In this document: piece after piece, positions 1 through 9,012 of the stretch
Layout: each line of letters starts with the position of its first letter
Numbering within the stretch: the stretch's first letter is position 1
Assembly: GCA_963724645.1 (NCBI GenBank)
Contig: CAVRVJ010000014.1
Location: forward strand, 45,546-109,545
DNA: 64,000 nt
Source of the DNA: CAVXSP01 sp963724645
GTDB taxonomy: Bacteria; Acidobacteriota; Vicinamibacteria; Vicinamibacterales; SCN-69-37
Direction: 5' to 3'
Notes under the pieces: model-generated
Database searches by the model: none
Seen by the model: the letters and a program-made list of their open reading frames with translations, nothing else
What the model was told of the DNA's origin: nothing
Made by a program: the position numbers and the translations under genes

Positions 1-114
1 GAGCGGATCTCGATCCGCCGCGGATGCGAGCGCGTCAAGACCTTCTCCTGGCAGCGATCGGCGGCGCGTACGCTCGAGGTCTATCGCGAGGTTCTGGACG
101 AGTGTCGCCGGTAA
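1..114 (+). CDS. C-terminal end of a glycosyltransferase (partial, 5' outside window)
   Basis: The reading frame is open from base 1 and ends at TAA 112-114. The 37 residues end in a pattern (FSWQRSAARTLEVYREVL) typical of the last helix of family-4 GT-B glycosyltransferases. The stop shares its last A with the ATG of the next gene (TAATG), so the two are probably translationally coupled in one exopolysaccharide operon. Only this tail is visible, so donor and acceptor cannot be stated. Confidence 0.6.
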   Translation, partial: ERISIRRGCERVKTFSWQRSAARTLEVYREVLDECRR

Positions 115-1280
115 TGGACCGCCTGGCCGAAACGACTCCCGAGGAAGAGGCGTCCCGTTCGGCCGTCCTCAACGGACGCCGCGTGGCGCTGGTGCACGAC
201 TGGCTCACCGGCATGCGCGGCGGCGAGAAAGTGCTCGAGTCGATTTGCCGTCTGTTCCCGTCGGCCGGGCTGGTTACTCTTGTGCACGTGCCGGGCGCCG
301 TCTCAGCCGTCATCGAGCGGAGGTCCATTCGCACCTCGTGGATTCAACGGCTGCCCGGTTCGGCGCGTCTCTATCGGCAGTATCTGCCTCTGTTCCCCAC
401 CGCCATCGAGCTGCTGGATTTCGATGACGTGGATCTGATCATCTCGACGAGCCACTGCGCGGCGAAGGCGGTGATAGGGAGAAGCGACGCGATCCATGTG
501 TGCTATTGCCACACGCCGATGCGCTACGTGTGGGATCAGTTCGATGCGTACTTCGGCGTCGACCGGCTCGGTCCGATCGGCAGCGCCGCGGCGCGGCACG
601 TCGCGGCCTGGCTGGCACGCTGGGATCGCGAGACCGCGAAGCGGGTAACGCGCTTCGTGGCAAACTCCCGGCACGTTGCGGGTCGGATCGCCCGGTACTA
701 TAATCGTCGGGCGACCGTCGTCCACGCCCCTGTCGATACCTCGTTCTTTACGCCGGGCGCCGGGCGGACCGACGGATCGTTTCTGGTCGTCTCCGCGCTG
801 GTGCCGTACAAGCGCGTGGAGATCGCGATCGAAGCCGCGGCCCTGGCGGGCGTCCGGCTGAAGATCGTGGGCACCGGACCCGACGAGGCCCGGCTGCGTG
901 CGATTGCGGGGCCGACCGTCGAGTTTCTCGGCGCGCTGTCGAACGAACGGCTGCGGGAGGCCTATCGCGCGGCCCAGGCGCTCGTGTTGCCGGGGGAAGA
1001 GGATTTTGGGATTGCGCCGATCGAATCGCTCGCCTGCGGCCGCCCGGTGATCGCCCTGGCCCGCGGCGGCGCCTGTGAGACGATCGAGCCCGGCACAACC
1101 GGCCGGCTGGTCGCCGAGCCGGGTGCTCGGAGCTTCGCCGAGGCCATGCGGGATGTCGCGGGTCGAACGTTCGATCAGACGGCGCTCCGCGCGCGGGCGG
1201 ATCGTTTTTCCTCCCGGCGCTTCGAGACCTCGTTTCGCGAAGTGCTCATCGAGACGCTCTTGACCGACGCCGAATGGTAA
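114..1280 (+). CDS. Glycosyltransferase family 4 (exopolysaccharide assembly)
   Basis: A 388-residue GT-B retaining glycosyltransferase. The N-terminal Rossmann half holds the acceptor-side motif VHDWLTGMRGGEK and the C-terminal half carries the EX7E-type nucleotide-sugar motif in EEDFGIAPIE. The region around HTPMRYVWDQF resembles WbaZ-like mannosyltransferases, but the transferred sugar is not established. It probably acts at the cytoplasmic face of the membrane on a lipid-linked glycan. ATG 114 is preferred over the ATG at 24 because it overlaps the preceding stop and removes a non-conserved 30-residue leader. The next gene starts inside its last codons. Confidence 0.88.
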   Translation: MDRLAETTPEEEASRSAVLNGRRVALVHDWLTGMRGGEKVLESICRLFPSAGLVTLVHVPGAVSAVIERRSIRTSWIQRLPGSARLYRQYLPLFPTAIELLDFDDVDLIISTSHCAAKAVIGRSDAIHVCYCHTPMRYVWDQFDAYFGVDRLGPIGSAAARHVAAWLARWDRETAKRVTRFVANSRHVAGRIARYYNRRATVVHAPVDTSFFTPGAGRTDGSFLVVSALVPYKRVEIAIEAAALAGVRLKIVGTGPDEARLRAIAGPTVEFLGALSNERLREAYRAAQALVLPGEEDFGIAPIESLACGRPVIALARGGACETIEPGTTGRLVAEPGARSFAEAMRDVAGRTFDQTALRARADRFSSRRFETSFREVLIETLLTDAEW

Positions 1281-2707
1281 AGCGCTATAACCGACTCCTT
1301 GTCGCCATCCATGTGGTCGCCGATGTGGTATCGGCGGCCGGCGCATTCGGCCTCGCCTACTGGCTGAGGTTCGATTCGTTCTTCGCGGTGCTCGTTCCCA
1401 TCACGCACGGCCCCCCGCTGCTTTCCGAGTACATCGCCGTCACGCCCTTCGTGGCGTTGCTGGTGCCGGTGGCCTTCCAGGTCCAGGGCCTCTATCGCCT
1501 GCGGCGGAGCCGGACGCGCGTCGACGATTTCTTCGCCGTGCTCGTCGGGTCCATCCTGGCGGTGCTCGCCGGCGTCGTCGGCACCCTCTTTGTGCAGGCG
1601 TATTACCCGGATTGGCGCATCAAGGACCCGGTGTCCCGCGGCGTCTGGGTGCTGTTCCTCGCGCTGAACGTGCTCTTCACGTTCGCGTCCCGCGAGGTCG
1701 TCCGGGACCTTCTGCGACGCCGCTGGCGCGCCGGCATCGGCCTCAAGCGTGTGCTGATCGTGGGCGCCGGCGATCTCGCCCGGATGGTGGCCGACCGCAT
1801 TCTGGAGCATAGCGAGCTGGGCTTCCGGCTGCTCGGCTTCATCGATGACCGGCTCGGCCTGATCGACGGCGTCGGCCATCGCGGCCTACCGCTGCTCGGC
1901 ACGGTGGCGGAGACCGCGGAAGTCTGCACCCGGGAGAAAGTGGACACGATCTACGTCGCGCTGCCGATCGAAGAGCACGTGAAGATGCTCGGCGTCGTCG
2001 AGTTCGCGAGCCGCGAGTGCATCGACGTCCATGTCGTGCCCGACCTGCTGCAATTCATCGCCCTCCGGGCCCGGCTCGAGGATCTCGACGGCCTGCCGAT
2101 TATCAGCATCAACGACGTGCCCTTGCGCGGTCTCAACAGTGTCGTCAAGCGGGTCGTCGACGTCGTGCTCTCGCTCGGCGCGCTGCTGCTCGGAGCCGTG
2201 CCCGCGCTCATCGTGTCGTGGCTCATCAAGCGGACGTCGCGCGGGCCCGTTTTCTATCGGCAGGAGCGCATGGGACTGGATGGCAAGCCGTTCACGGTCT
2301 ACAAGTTTCGATCCATGCCGGTCGGCGCCGAGGACGTGACGGGACCGATCTGGGCGCCGGACAACGATCCGCGCGTGACACCGATCGGCCGGTGGCTCAG
2401 GCGGCACGACATCGACGAGCTGCCGCAATTCTGGAACGTGTTCAAAGGCGAGATGTCGATCGTGGGGCCGCGGCCCGAGCGGCCGTTTTTCGTCGCGCAA
2501 TTCAAGCACCGCATTCCGCAGTACATGCTCCGCCACAAGGTCAAGGCGGGCATCACCGGCTGGGCGCAGGTCAACGGCTGGCGCGGCAATACCTCGCTCG
2601 AGAAACGTATCGAGTTCGATCTCTATTACATCGAGAACTGGTCGCTGTCACTCGATCTCAAGATCATGTGGCTCACGGTCCTGCGGGGCCTCCACCGGCT
2701 GGCCTAG
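1274..2707 (+). CDS. Undecaprenyl-phosphate sugar phosphotransferase (polyprenyl glycosylphosphotransferase)
   Basis: A 477-residue initiating transferase that would attach the first sugar-1-phosphate to undecaprenyl phosphate. The N-terminus (about 1-145) holds four or five membrane helices. Residues about 155-270 form the Rossmann-like CoA-binding_3 domain (LIVGAGDLARMV). A further hydrophobic segment near 290-315 leads into the catalytic domain, with KFRSM, the DELPQFWNVFKGEMSIVGPR block and a C-terminal amphipathic region. Length and domain order fit the WbaP/EpsE-like, glucose-type branch; the exact sugar is inferred. ATG 1274 overlaps the glycosyltransferase stop, implying coupling. Confidence 0.92.
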   Translation: MVKRYNRLLVAIHVVADVVSAAGAFGLAYWLRFDSFFAVLVPITHGPPLLSEYIAVTPFVALLVPVAFQVQGLYRLRRSRTRVDDFFAVLVGSILAVLAGVVGTLFVQAYYPDWRIKDPVSRGVWVLFLALNVLFTFASREVVRDLLRRRWRAGIGLKRVLIVGAGDLARMVADRILEHSELGFRLLGFIDDRLGLIDGVGHRGLPLLGTVAETAEVCTREKVDTIYVALPIEEHVKMLGVVEFASRECIDVHVVPDLLQFIALRARLEDLDGLPIISINDVPLRGLNSVVKRVVDVVLSLGALLLGAVPALIVSWLIKRTSRGPVFYRQERMGLDGKPFTVYKFRSMPVGAEDVTGPIWAPDNDPRVTPIGRWLRRHDIDELPQFWNVFKGEMSIVGPRPERPFFVAQFKHRIPQYMLRHKVKAGITGWAQVNGWRGNTSLEKRIEFDLYYIENWSLSLDLKIMWLTVLRGLHRLA

Positions 2708-2785
2708 GCACCTCACGGCCATTGCCTCGTTGCGCCCCGCCCCAGTCGCCTCACCGCCCCGCGGCCCCATTTCCCCATTTCTAAT

Positions 2786-3718
2786 ATGCGCATCGTCATC
2801 ACCGGCGCGGCCGGCTTCATCGGATCTCATCTCTCGGAAGCGCTGATCGCGCGCGGCGACACGGTTGTCGGGATCGACAACCTGCTGACCGGCGACATCG
2901 TGAACATCGAGCACCTGAGAAGCCCGGAGTTTTTGTTCGTCCGGCACGACGTGACCAACTTCATCCGCGTCGAGGGGACCGTCGATGCCGTGCTGCATTG
3001 GGCCAGCCCGGCCAGCCCCATCGACTATCTGGAAGTGCCGATTCCGACGCTCAAAGTCGGAGCGCTCGGGACGCACAACGCCCTCGGACTCGCGAAGGCC
3101 AAAGGTGCGCGATTCATGATCGCGTCCACCTCCGAGGTGTACGGCGATCCGCTCGAGCACCCGCAGAAGGAAACGTACTGGGGAAACGTCAATCCGGTCG
3201 GGCCCCGCGGCGTCTATGACGAGGCAAAGCGGTTTGCCGAGGCGATTACCGCCGCCTATCACCGCTACCACGGCCTGGACACGAAGATCGTGAGGATCTT
3301 CAATACCTACGGCCCTCGGATGCGCATCCGGGACGGCCGCGCGGTGCCGACCTTCATCGCGCAGGCGCTCAAGAGCGAGGATGTGACAATCTTCGGCTCG
3401 GGCACCCAGACCCGCAGCTTCTGTTACATCAGCGACCTGGTGGCGGGCCTGATCAAATTGATGGATTCGAATGAAAACGATCCGATAAATATCGGCAATC
3501 CGCAGGAGATGTCGATCGAGGAGATGGCCAGGCTCATCATCCGCATGACGGGATCGAAGAGCCGGGTTGTGTTCGAGCCGCTGCCCACCGACGATCCGAA
3601 AGTCCGCAGGCCCGACATTACGCGGGCCCGCACGCTCCTCGGCTGGGAACCGAAGGTGTCGCTGGAGGACGGTCTGACGTCGACGATCGCGTACTTCCGG
3701 AAAAAGATGAACCTGTGA
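2786..3718 (+). CDS. NAD-dependent epimerase/dehydratase, UDP-glucuronate decarboxylase (UXS)-like
   Basis: A 310-residue extended SDR enzyme. GAAGFIGSH at the N-terminus is the dinucleotide-binding GxxGxxG loop. STSEVYG provides the catalytic Ser/Thr region and YDEAKRFAE the YxxxK pair. The run GVYDEAKR and the following RIFNTYGPRM are characteristic of UDP-glucuronate decarboxylases, which convert UDP-glucuronate to UDP-xylose, a donor for the adjacent polysaccharide genes. The gene lies 78 bp after the sugar transferase. The substrate is a family-level inference; another UDP-sugar epimerase is the main alternative. Confidence 0.85.
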   Translation: MRIVITGAAGFIGSHLSEALIARGDTVVGIDNLLTGDIVNIEHLRSPEFLFVRHDVTNFIRVEGTVDAVLHWASPASPIDYLEVPIPTLKVGALGTHNALGLAKAKGARFMIASTSEVYGDPLEHPQKETYWGNVNPVGPRGVYDEAKRFAEAITAAYHRYHGLDTKIVRIFNTYGPRMRIRDGRAVPTFIAQALKSEDVTIFGSGTQTRSFCYISDLVAGLIKLMDSNENDPINIGNPQEMSIEEMARLIIRMTGSKSRVVFEPLPTDDPKVRRPDITRARTLLGWEPKVSLEDGLTSTIAYFRKKMNL

Positions 3719-3734
3719 CCGGCCTTCCGGACGG

Positions 3735-4319
3735 CTAACGCAAGGGCGAGGTGTCGCTCGGTTGCTCGCCAGCCGAAATCCACGACAGCACGCGCATCAC
3801 GTAATGGACGCCGGAGACGAGCGTGACGGCGAGGGACAGGTAGATGAACACCTGGACGAGCATGGACGGCACGCCTCGATAGTTTTCGTACAGCGCACAA
3901 ACGCCGGTCAGGATGTACGTCGCGGTCGCGGCCTTGCCGAGCAGCGTGGGCCTGAACGTGCGTCGCGCCACCGCGAGGTTGACCACCGCGACCGTCAACA
4001 CGATCGCGACGTCTCGGCTGATCACGATGACGGTCAGCCAGAGCGGCACGTGATTGGCAAGCTCGAGGCCCGGCAGGGTGAGCATCACGAACATCGTGAG
4101 GAGCAGCAGCTTGTCGGCCATCGGATCCAGCCAGGCGCCAAGTGTCGTTGGCTGACCCATTCGCCGCGCGATCAGTCCGTCGAGCGCGTCGGTGGCGCCC
4201 GCCACGAAAAACGTGAGCAGCGCCCACCCCTGGTGCCCGTACAGCATGGAGAGCGCAAACACCGGGACCAGAATGAGCCGAAGAAACGTCAGTTGATTGG
4301 CGGCGGTCAGGACCGACAT
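3735..4319 (-). CDS. pgsA: CDP-diacylglycerol-glycerol-3-phosphate 3-phosphatidyltransferase
   Basis: A 194-residue integral membrane enzyme of the CDP-alcohol phosphatidyltransferase family. The diagnostic DG(x)2AR(x)8G(x)3D(x)3D motif is intact at residues about 44-70 (DALDGLIARRMG, then GAWLDPMAD), so both metal-binding aspartate groups are present. Several hydrophobic segments follow. It would make phosphatidylglycerol phosphate for the inner membrane. It is convergent with the polysaccharide genes, 16 bp away. Some family members make other phospholipids, but length and N-terminus fit PgsA. Confidence 0.9.
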   Translation of the reverse strand: MSVLTAANQLTFLRLILVPVFALSMLYGHQGWALLTFFVAGATDALDGLIARRMGQPTTLGAWLDPMADKLLLLTMFVMLTLPGLELANHVPLWLTVIVISRDVAIVLTVAVVNLAVARRTFRPTLLGKAATATYILTGVCALYENYRGVPSMLVQVFIYLSLAVTLVSGVHYVMRVLSWISAGEQPSDTSPLR

Positions 4320-4343
4320 GAGCAGGTCATTCTACGCGCGAGG

Positions 4344-5837
4344 TCACCTCACCCCCGGCCCGCGGGTCCATCGAGAAGCCGTTCTCACTTCCTCGTAGCA
4401 GGAAACCGCCCCAAACCGCGAGCATTCCGGCGGGACCTGGCACGATTGCCCGCTACAGGAAAGTGAGAACGGCCCCAGACGCGGCGTGCCGGACAGTTGC
4501 TTGATACGCGCAACAGCGGCCACCAGATCGGCACCCGAGGCGGGCTCGCCGGGCCCGAATCGACCCGTCCCGTCGCCCTTCACCACGCCGGCGGCCACGG
4601 CCAGCGCGATCGCCCGATACAACACGTGTCCAGTCGGCACGTCGTCCAGCCGCGGCCGTTCGGTGCGCCACCTCGCGACCTCGTCCGGCCGGCCGGCGGC
4701 GACCAGGTTGATGAGCTGGGAGGCGATTTGCGCCAGATCGCTGCGGCGCACGACCGCGTTCGGCTGGAATGTGTGGTTCGGAAAACCGTCCATGATGCCG
4801 GCCTGGGTCACCGGAAGAATCCAGGGGACTGCCCAATGCGTGCGGACGTCGGTGAGGACGACGGCCGGCTTGCGTGGCGCCCGACGAACGAGCGGGTCGA
4901 GGTCGATGCCGATCATGGCGGCGACTTGCGCGCGCGTGACCGTCCGAGCCTCCGGAATGCCGCGATATTCGGCCGGCAACGCCTCGAAGGCGGCGCGGGC
5001 GCGGAGCGCGTCGCGCTTCTCGTGCCATGCGGGGCGTGGATCGATGGCCACCGCCCGGCCGAACGCGTCGGCGGCCTCGCTGGTCTTGCCGCGCGCCTCG
5101 AGCACGCTGCCGAGCAGAGCGAGCGCATCGGCATCACTACTATCCAGTTCGACTGCCTGCCTGGCATGCTGCTCGGCAGGGTCGAGCGCGCGTCGCGCGA
5201 ACTCGACGGCCGCCAGTTCGCGCACCATGACTGGACTGGACGGCGAGGCTTGCAGCGCGCGTTCCAGGATCGCCTGCGCCTCGTCCAACCGTCCGGCCGC
5301 GCGGGCCCTGGCGGCCGCAGTCACTTCGGCCTGGGTGATGCGCAACCGAATCAAATCCAACCGCGTCCGCGCCTCTTCGCGCGAAGGATCGACCTTCAGC
5401 AACTGCTCGAGTGCGGACGCGGTGGTGAGGTCGTCGCCCACACCGAGCGCCGCCGTCACCCGTCCCTCCAGCGCCGGCAGGTAGCGATCGTCTTTCGAGA
5501 CCGCCGACGTGAAGTAGCCAAGCGCGTCCTTGAATTGCCGATCCGCCAGGGCCGTGTCGCCGAGCGCGACTTCGGCCGGATAGAACCCAGGTGATTGTTT
5601 GAGAATGTCGGAGAAATCGCGGTTCGCACCACGAAGATCGCCCGCCTGAAAACGAAGCCACCCCTCGTCGTAGCGCTGCCGAAGCGCAGCGGAGACGGTC
5701 AGCCCCTGGGGCACGTCAGGCTTCATGTAATTCGGGTACTTCGGGGCCGCCGCCACCGCGGGCGGAGGACGGTGCGAGGCGCATGCGGCTACTCCTGACG
5801 CGAGCAACAGCGCGCCGATGAGATGTACACGGCTCAT
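4344..5837 (-). CDS. Lipoprotein with TPR repeats and an S-layer-homology (SLH) domain
   Basis: The 497-residue product starts with a lipoprotein signal peptide (lipobox VAAC, Cys19). Residues about 50-270 contain TPR-like helical repeats (GDLRGANRDFSDIL, ALGYFTSAV, AEQHARQAVELDSSDADALALLGS). Residues about 325-440 contain SLH-type segments (DVRTHWAVPWILPVTQAGIMDGFPNHTFQPNAVVRRSDLA is one continuous block), which usually bind cell-wall-linked polymers. The last roughly 25 codons run into a 33-nt repeated element, so the native C-terminus may be shorter. A role in envelope anchoring or assembly is inferred. Confidence 0.8.
   Translation of the reverse strand: MSRVHLIGALLLASGVAACASHRPPPAVAAAPKYPNYMKPDVPQGLTVSAALRQRYDEGWLRFQAGDLRGANRDFSDILKQSPGFYPAEVALGDTALADRQFKDALGYFTSAVSKDDRYLPALEGRVTAALGVGDDLTTASALEQLLKVDPSREEARTRLDLIRLRITQAEVTAAARARAAGRLDEAQAILERALQASPSSPVMVRELAAVEFARRALDPAEQHARQAVELDSSDADALALLGSVLEARGKTSEAADAFGRAVAIDPRPAWHEKRDALRARAAFEALPAEYRGIPEARTVTRAQVAAMIGIDLDPLVRRAPRKPAVVLTDVRTHWAVPWILPVTQAGIMDGFPNHTFQPNAVVRRSDLAQIASQLINLVAAGRPDEVARWRTERPRLDDVPTGHVLYRAIALAVAAGVVKGDGTGRFGPGEPASGADLVAAVARIKQLSGTPRLGPFSLSCSGQSCQVPPECSRFGAVSCYEEVRTASRWTRGPGVR
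4379..4476. repeat. REP-like palindromic element, copy 1
   Basis: A 33-nt segment (4379-4411) is shared, in opposite orientation, with 16611-16643. It contains a small hairpin in which TTCCT pairs with AGGAA around a six-base loop. A diverged inverted arm lies at about 4451-4476, so the whole 98-bp block is an imperfect inverted repeat. It overlaps the 3' end of the SLH lipoprotein gene. Repeated, hairpin-forming and sited at gene ends, it behaves like a REP/MITE-type intergenic element. Confidence 0.6.
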
Positions 5838-5883
5838 AGAAGCAGCTTAGCGCGCACTGAAAAAATATGACGGGACCATTTTT

Positions 5884-7173
5884 TCACGCGGGGACTTTGG
5901 CGCTCAGAAATCGATCGAGGAGGCGCCTGGGCACTTCCGCCTCGATCGACAGGCGATGGTCGACGGCCACGTGGCTGAGGACCCTGGCGTGGCGATACAA
6001 GTCTGAAATCAGCCGGCGGTCGGCCTCCCTGGTGCTGTCGAACTCGAGACGGACCGGCTCAGCGTCCATTTCGAGGCGGGACGCGATGATTTCCACGAGC
6101 TCCTGGCGTCCGGCGCCCGATCGCGCGGACACGAAAACGGCGCCCGGATGGAGCGCCTTCAGCCGCGCCAGCTCGCCGGCCGGGAGCACGTCGCATTTGT
6201 TGAAGACATCAAGGATCGGAGTCTGCGCCGCGCCGACCTCGAGCAGGACGGATCGGACGGCGTTGGCCCGCCTGTCGCGATCGACGACAGCCGCGTCCAC
6301 GACATGAAGGAGCAGCTCTGCGGTCGACACCTCTTCGAGCGTTGCGTGAAACGCGGCGACGAGCTGGTGCGGCAGGCGGTCGATGAACCCGACCGTGTCG
6401 GAGATCAGAATCTGGCGCGCATCCGGGAGCTTCACCCGCCGCATCAGCGGATCCAGGGTGACAAACAGCGCATCGGACACCTGGGCGGCGCTGCTGGTCA
6501 GCGCATTGAACAAGGTCGTCTTGCCGGCGTTCGTGTAGCCCACGAGCGCAACCACGGGCACGTCGTGCCGTTTGCGCCGGCTCCGCAGGTGCCCTCGCCG
6601 GCGCTGAACCTCCGCGATCTCCCGCTTGAGACCCGCAATCCGGTAGCGAATCCGGCGCCGATCGGTCTCGAGCTTTGTCTCACCGGGACCGCGGGTGCCG
6701 ATGCCGCCGCCGAGCCGCGAGAGCGCCGTGCCGGAGCCGCTCAGCCTGGGCATCAGGTACTGCAGCTGCGCGAGTTCGATCTGCAGCTTGCCCTCGCGAG
6801 TGCGCGCGCGGCGCGCAAAGATATCGAGGATCACCGCGGTTCGATCGATCACGCGCCGGCCCAGCAGTTCTTCCAGATTGCGCGTCTGCGCCGGCGTGAG
6901 CTCATGGTCGAAGATGGCGAGCGTCGCGCCGGCGGCGTCGCACGCCACGGCCAGTCCTTCGGCCTTGCCCTTGCCGATGAGCGTCGCGGGATCGGGCGTC
7001 GAGCGCTCCTGCATGGCGCGGAGCACGACGGCGGCGCCTGCGGCTTGTGCAAGACCGGCGAGCTCGTCGAAAAGGATGTCGGGATCGGCGCCGCGCGCCT
7101 TGCGCGTGACCAGGCCGACGAGAGCCGCGCGCTCGGTGGGAGGCTCGTGAGAAGCAGCCCGGCGCGTGCTCAT
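5884..7173 (-). CDS. hflX: GTPase HflX
   Basis: A 429-residue ribosome-associated GTPase. The N-terminal HflX domain (about 20-190) includes the glycine-rich motif GGGIGTRGPGE. The G domain carries G1 GYTNAGKTTLF, G3 DTVGFI and G4 NKCD. HflX binds 50S/70S ribosomes and helps split stalled ribosomes under stress. The start codon overlaps the stop of the upstream tsaC-like frame by 4 nt, so the two are probably co-translated. Length and motifs are standard. Confidence 0.95.
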   Translation of the reverse strand: MSTRRAASHEPPTERAALVGLVTRKARGADPDILFDELAGLAQAAGAAVVLRAMQERSTPDPATLIGKGKAEGLAVACDAAGATLAIFDHELTPAQTRNLEELLGRRVIDRTAVILDIFARRARTREGKLQIELAQLQYLMPRLSGSGTALSRLGGGIGTRGPGETKLETDRRRIRYRIAGLKREIAEVQRRRGHLRSRRKRHDVPVVALVGYTNAGKTTLFNALTSSAAQVSDALFVTLDPLMRRVKLPDARQILISDTVGFIDRLPHQLVAAFHATLEEVSTAELLLHVVDAAVVDRDRRANAVRSVLLEVGAAQTPILDVFNKCDVLPAGELARLKALHPGAVFVSARSGAGRQELVEIIASRLEMDAEPVRLEFDSTREADRRLISDLYRHARVLSHVAVDHRLSIEAEVPRRLLDRFLSAKVPA

Positions 7174-7757
7174 TCCTGAAGTGATTCTAGCACGCGCTCC
7201 CAGGCGATCGCGCCATCGCGCACGAGCACCGGCCGCGGGCCGCGCGCATCGACAATCGTCGACGGCGCGCCGCCGGGCGCCGCGCCGCCATCCACAGTCA
7301 GCACGCGCAGATCATCGGCAAGGCTGCCAAGACCGGTGGCCTCGCGCGCCGGCGGATCGCCCGTGCGATTCGCGCTCGTGGCAGTCACCGGCGCGCCGAA
7401 TGCCTCACAGAGCGATCGGGCGATTGCATGCCCCGGCACGCGAATCGCCACCGAACGACGCCCGGCGTGCGCTTCCGGCGCGATGGCCGCCGGCGCGTCG
7501 AGGACGAGCGACAGCGGCCCGGGCCAGAAGCGCGCCGCCAGTCGCGCGCCGGTCGGTCCCAGGCGGCCGCAGAGCGCCTCAACCTGCCGTGTCGAGGCGG
7601 CGACGAGCGGCAGCGCGGCCCGCGGCGCGCGCCCCTTGAGCTCGAAGAGCCGGCGGACCGCCGCGGCGGACGCGGGATCCACCGCCAATCCATAGAACGT
7701 GTCGGTTGGGAAGGCGACGATTCCACCCTCTCTCAGCCAGTCGGCGGCGGAGGCCAG
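7170..7757 (-). CDS. tsaC: TsaC/YrdC/Sua5-type threonylcarbamoyl-AMP synthase; start codon unclear
   Basis: The frame encodes a YrdC-type domain: a GGIVAFPTDTFYGLAVDP start, then KGR, with the family fold continuing to about 190 residues. TsaC makes threonylcarbamoyl-AMP for the t6A modification of tRNA position 37. The oddity is the start. The frame is closed by the stop of the upstream acyl-CoA dehydrogenase (7779-7781, same frame), and no ATG, GTG or TTG precedes the conserved FPTDTFYGL motif. The annotated start is a CTG at 7757, chosen to keep the motif. A GAGGA run overlaps the upstream stop. An indel upstream is an alternative. Confidence 0.75.
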   Translation of the reverse strand: MASAADWLREGGIVAFPTDTFYGLAVDPASAAAVRRLFELKGRAPRAALPLVAASTRQVEALCGRLGPTGARLAARFWPGPLSLVLDAPAAIAPEAHAGRRSVAIRVPGHAIARSLCEAFGAPVTATSANRTGDPPAREATGLGSLADDLRVLTVDGGAAPGGAPSTIVDARGPRPVLVRDGAIAWERVLESLQE

Positions 7758-7778
7758 ATCGTCAGGCTGGCAGATTCC

Positions 7779-8987
7779 TCACTCGCTGGCTTTCCGGTAC
7801 CGGGGCAACTCGCATCGCGTGGGTTTGTCGGAGCGGTAGCCGAGGGCGTAGTCAGCCTGCATCACCGCGTGAATCTCACGCGTGCCTTCGTAGATGACGG
7901 CGCCCTTGCAGTTGCGATAAAAGCGGCCGACCGGATACTCATCCGAGTAGCCGTTGGCGCCGTGCACCTGCACGGCGTCGCCGGCTGCGCGCTCCGAGGC
8001 GACGGTGGCAAACCATTTCGCGAGCCCGGTCTCGCGCGTGTTTCGCCGGCCGATGTTTTTCAGCCACCCGGCCCGCATCCACAGCAGCCGCGCGGCCTGA
8101 TAGTCCGACTCCATGCGCGCGATCATCTCCTTGACGAGCTGGTGCTGGGCGATCTCGACACCGAACGTCGTGCGCTCGCGCGCGTACTTCGCGCTCGCGT
8201 CCCGGCAAGCGCGGATGAGGCCGGTGGCGCCGGCGGCCACCGTGTAGCGGCCCTGATCGAGCGCGAACATCGCAATCTTGAACCCCTCGCCTTCGCGGCC
8301 GAGGAGGTTCTCTTCCGGCACCTCCACGTTGTCCATCTTGAAGAACCCGGTGTTGCCGGCGAGAATGCCCCACTTATGGATCATGGATCCGCTCGAGAAG
8401 CCTTTGAACGCGCGTTCGACGATGAACGCGCTCAGGCCTGAGGGATCGCGGCGCTTCTTCTTCTCCGGGTCGGTCCACGCAAACACCAGGAAGGCATCCG
8501 CGACATCCGCGAGCGAGATCCAGATCTTCTCGCCGTTGAGCACGTACCGATCGCCCCGCCGCGCGGCGGTCGACTGGATGCCGCGAACATCACTGCCGGC
8601 GGACGGCTCGGTCAGCCCGTAACTGGCGATGGTCTTTCCCTGCGCCTGCGGTACCAGGTACCGCTGCTTCTGGTGCTCAGACCCCCACGAGAGCAGCGTC
8701 AGGCAGTTCAGTCCCGCATGCACCGACATGATCACGCGCAGAGACGTGTCGACGTACTCGAGCTCCTCGCTGATCACGCCGAGGCTGACGTAGTCCATCC
8801 CGGCGCCGCCGTACGCCTCGGGCACGGACACACCGAGGAGGCCGAGCGCCGCCATCTGCGGGAGAAGGCCGCGATCGAACCGGTGCTCCCGATCGAGATC
8901 CCGGATTCGCGGCGCCACCTCGCGGGCGGCCCAGTCGCGAACCGTCTGCTCGAGCAGGCGATGGTCGTCGGAGAGATCGAAATCCAT
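7779..8987 (-). CDS. Acyl-CoA dehydrogenase
   Basis: A 402-residue flavoprotein of the acyl-CoA dehydrogenase family, oxidising acyl-CoA to enoyl-CoA with FAD and passing electrons to ETF. Visible features are GLTEPSAGSD and KIWISLADVADAFLVFAWTD in the FAD/substrate region, QVHGANGYSDEYPVGR near the C-terminus, and YEGTREIH with the expected catalytic glutamate. The layout resembles short-chain or glutaryl-CoA-type members; chain-length specificity cannot be read from the sequence. The tsaC frame begins right after its stop. Confidence 0.92.
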   Translation of the reverse strand: MDFDLSDDHRLLEQTVRDWAAREVAPRIRDLDREHRFDRGLLPQMAALGLLGVSVPEAYGGAGMDYVSLGVISEELEYVDTSLRVIMSVHAGLNCLTLLSWGSEHQKQRYLVPQAQGKTIASYGLTEPSAGSDVRGIQSTAARRGDRYVLNGEKIWISLADVADAFLVFAWTDPEKKKRRDPSGLSAFIVERAFKGFSSGSMIHKWGILAGNTGFFKMDNVEVPEENLLGREGEGFKIAMFALDQGRYTVAAGATGLIRACRDASAKYARERTTFGVEIAQHQLVKEMIARMESDYQAARLLWMRAGWLKNIGRRNTRETGLAKWFATVASERAAGDAVQVHGANGYSDEYPVGRFYRNCKGAVIYEGTREIHAVMQADYALGYRSDKPTRCELPRYRKASE

Positions 8988-9012
8988 GGCGGTCCTCGCC
9001 GCGTGAGCCCGC

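Noticed and set aside
303..1346. Long minus-strand frame opposite the first glycosyltransferase
   Set aside because: Composition is Arg/Gly/Pro-rich and no motif is present. The plus strand encodes a complete GT-B enzyme coupled to its neighbours.
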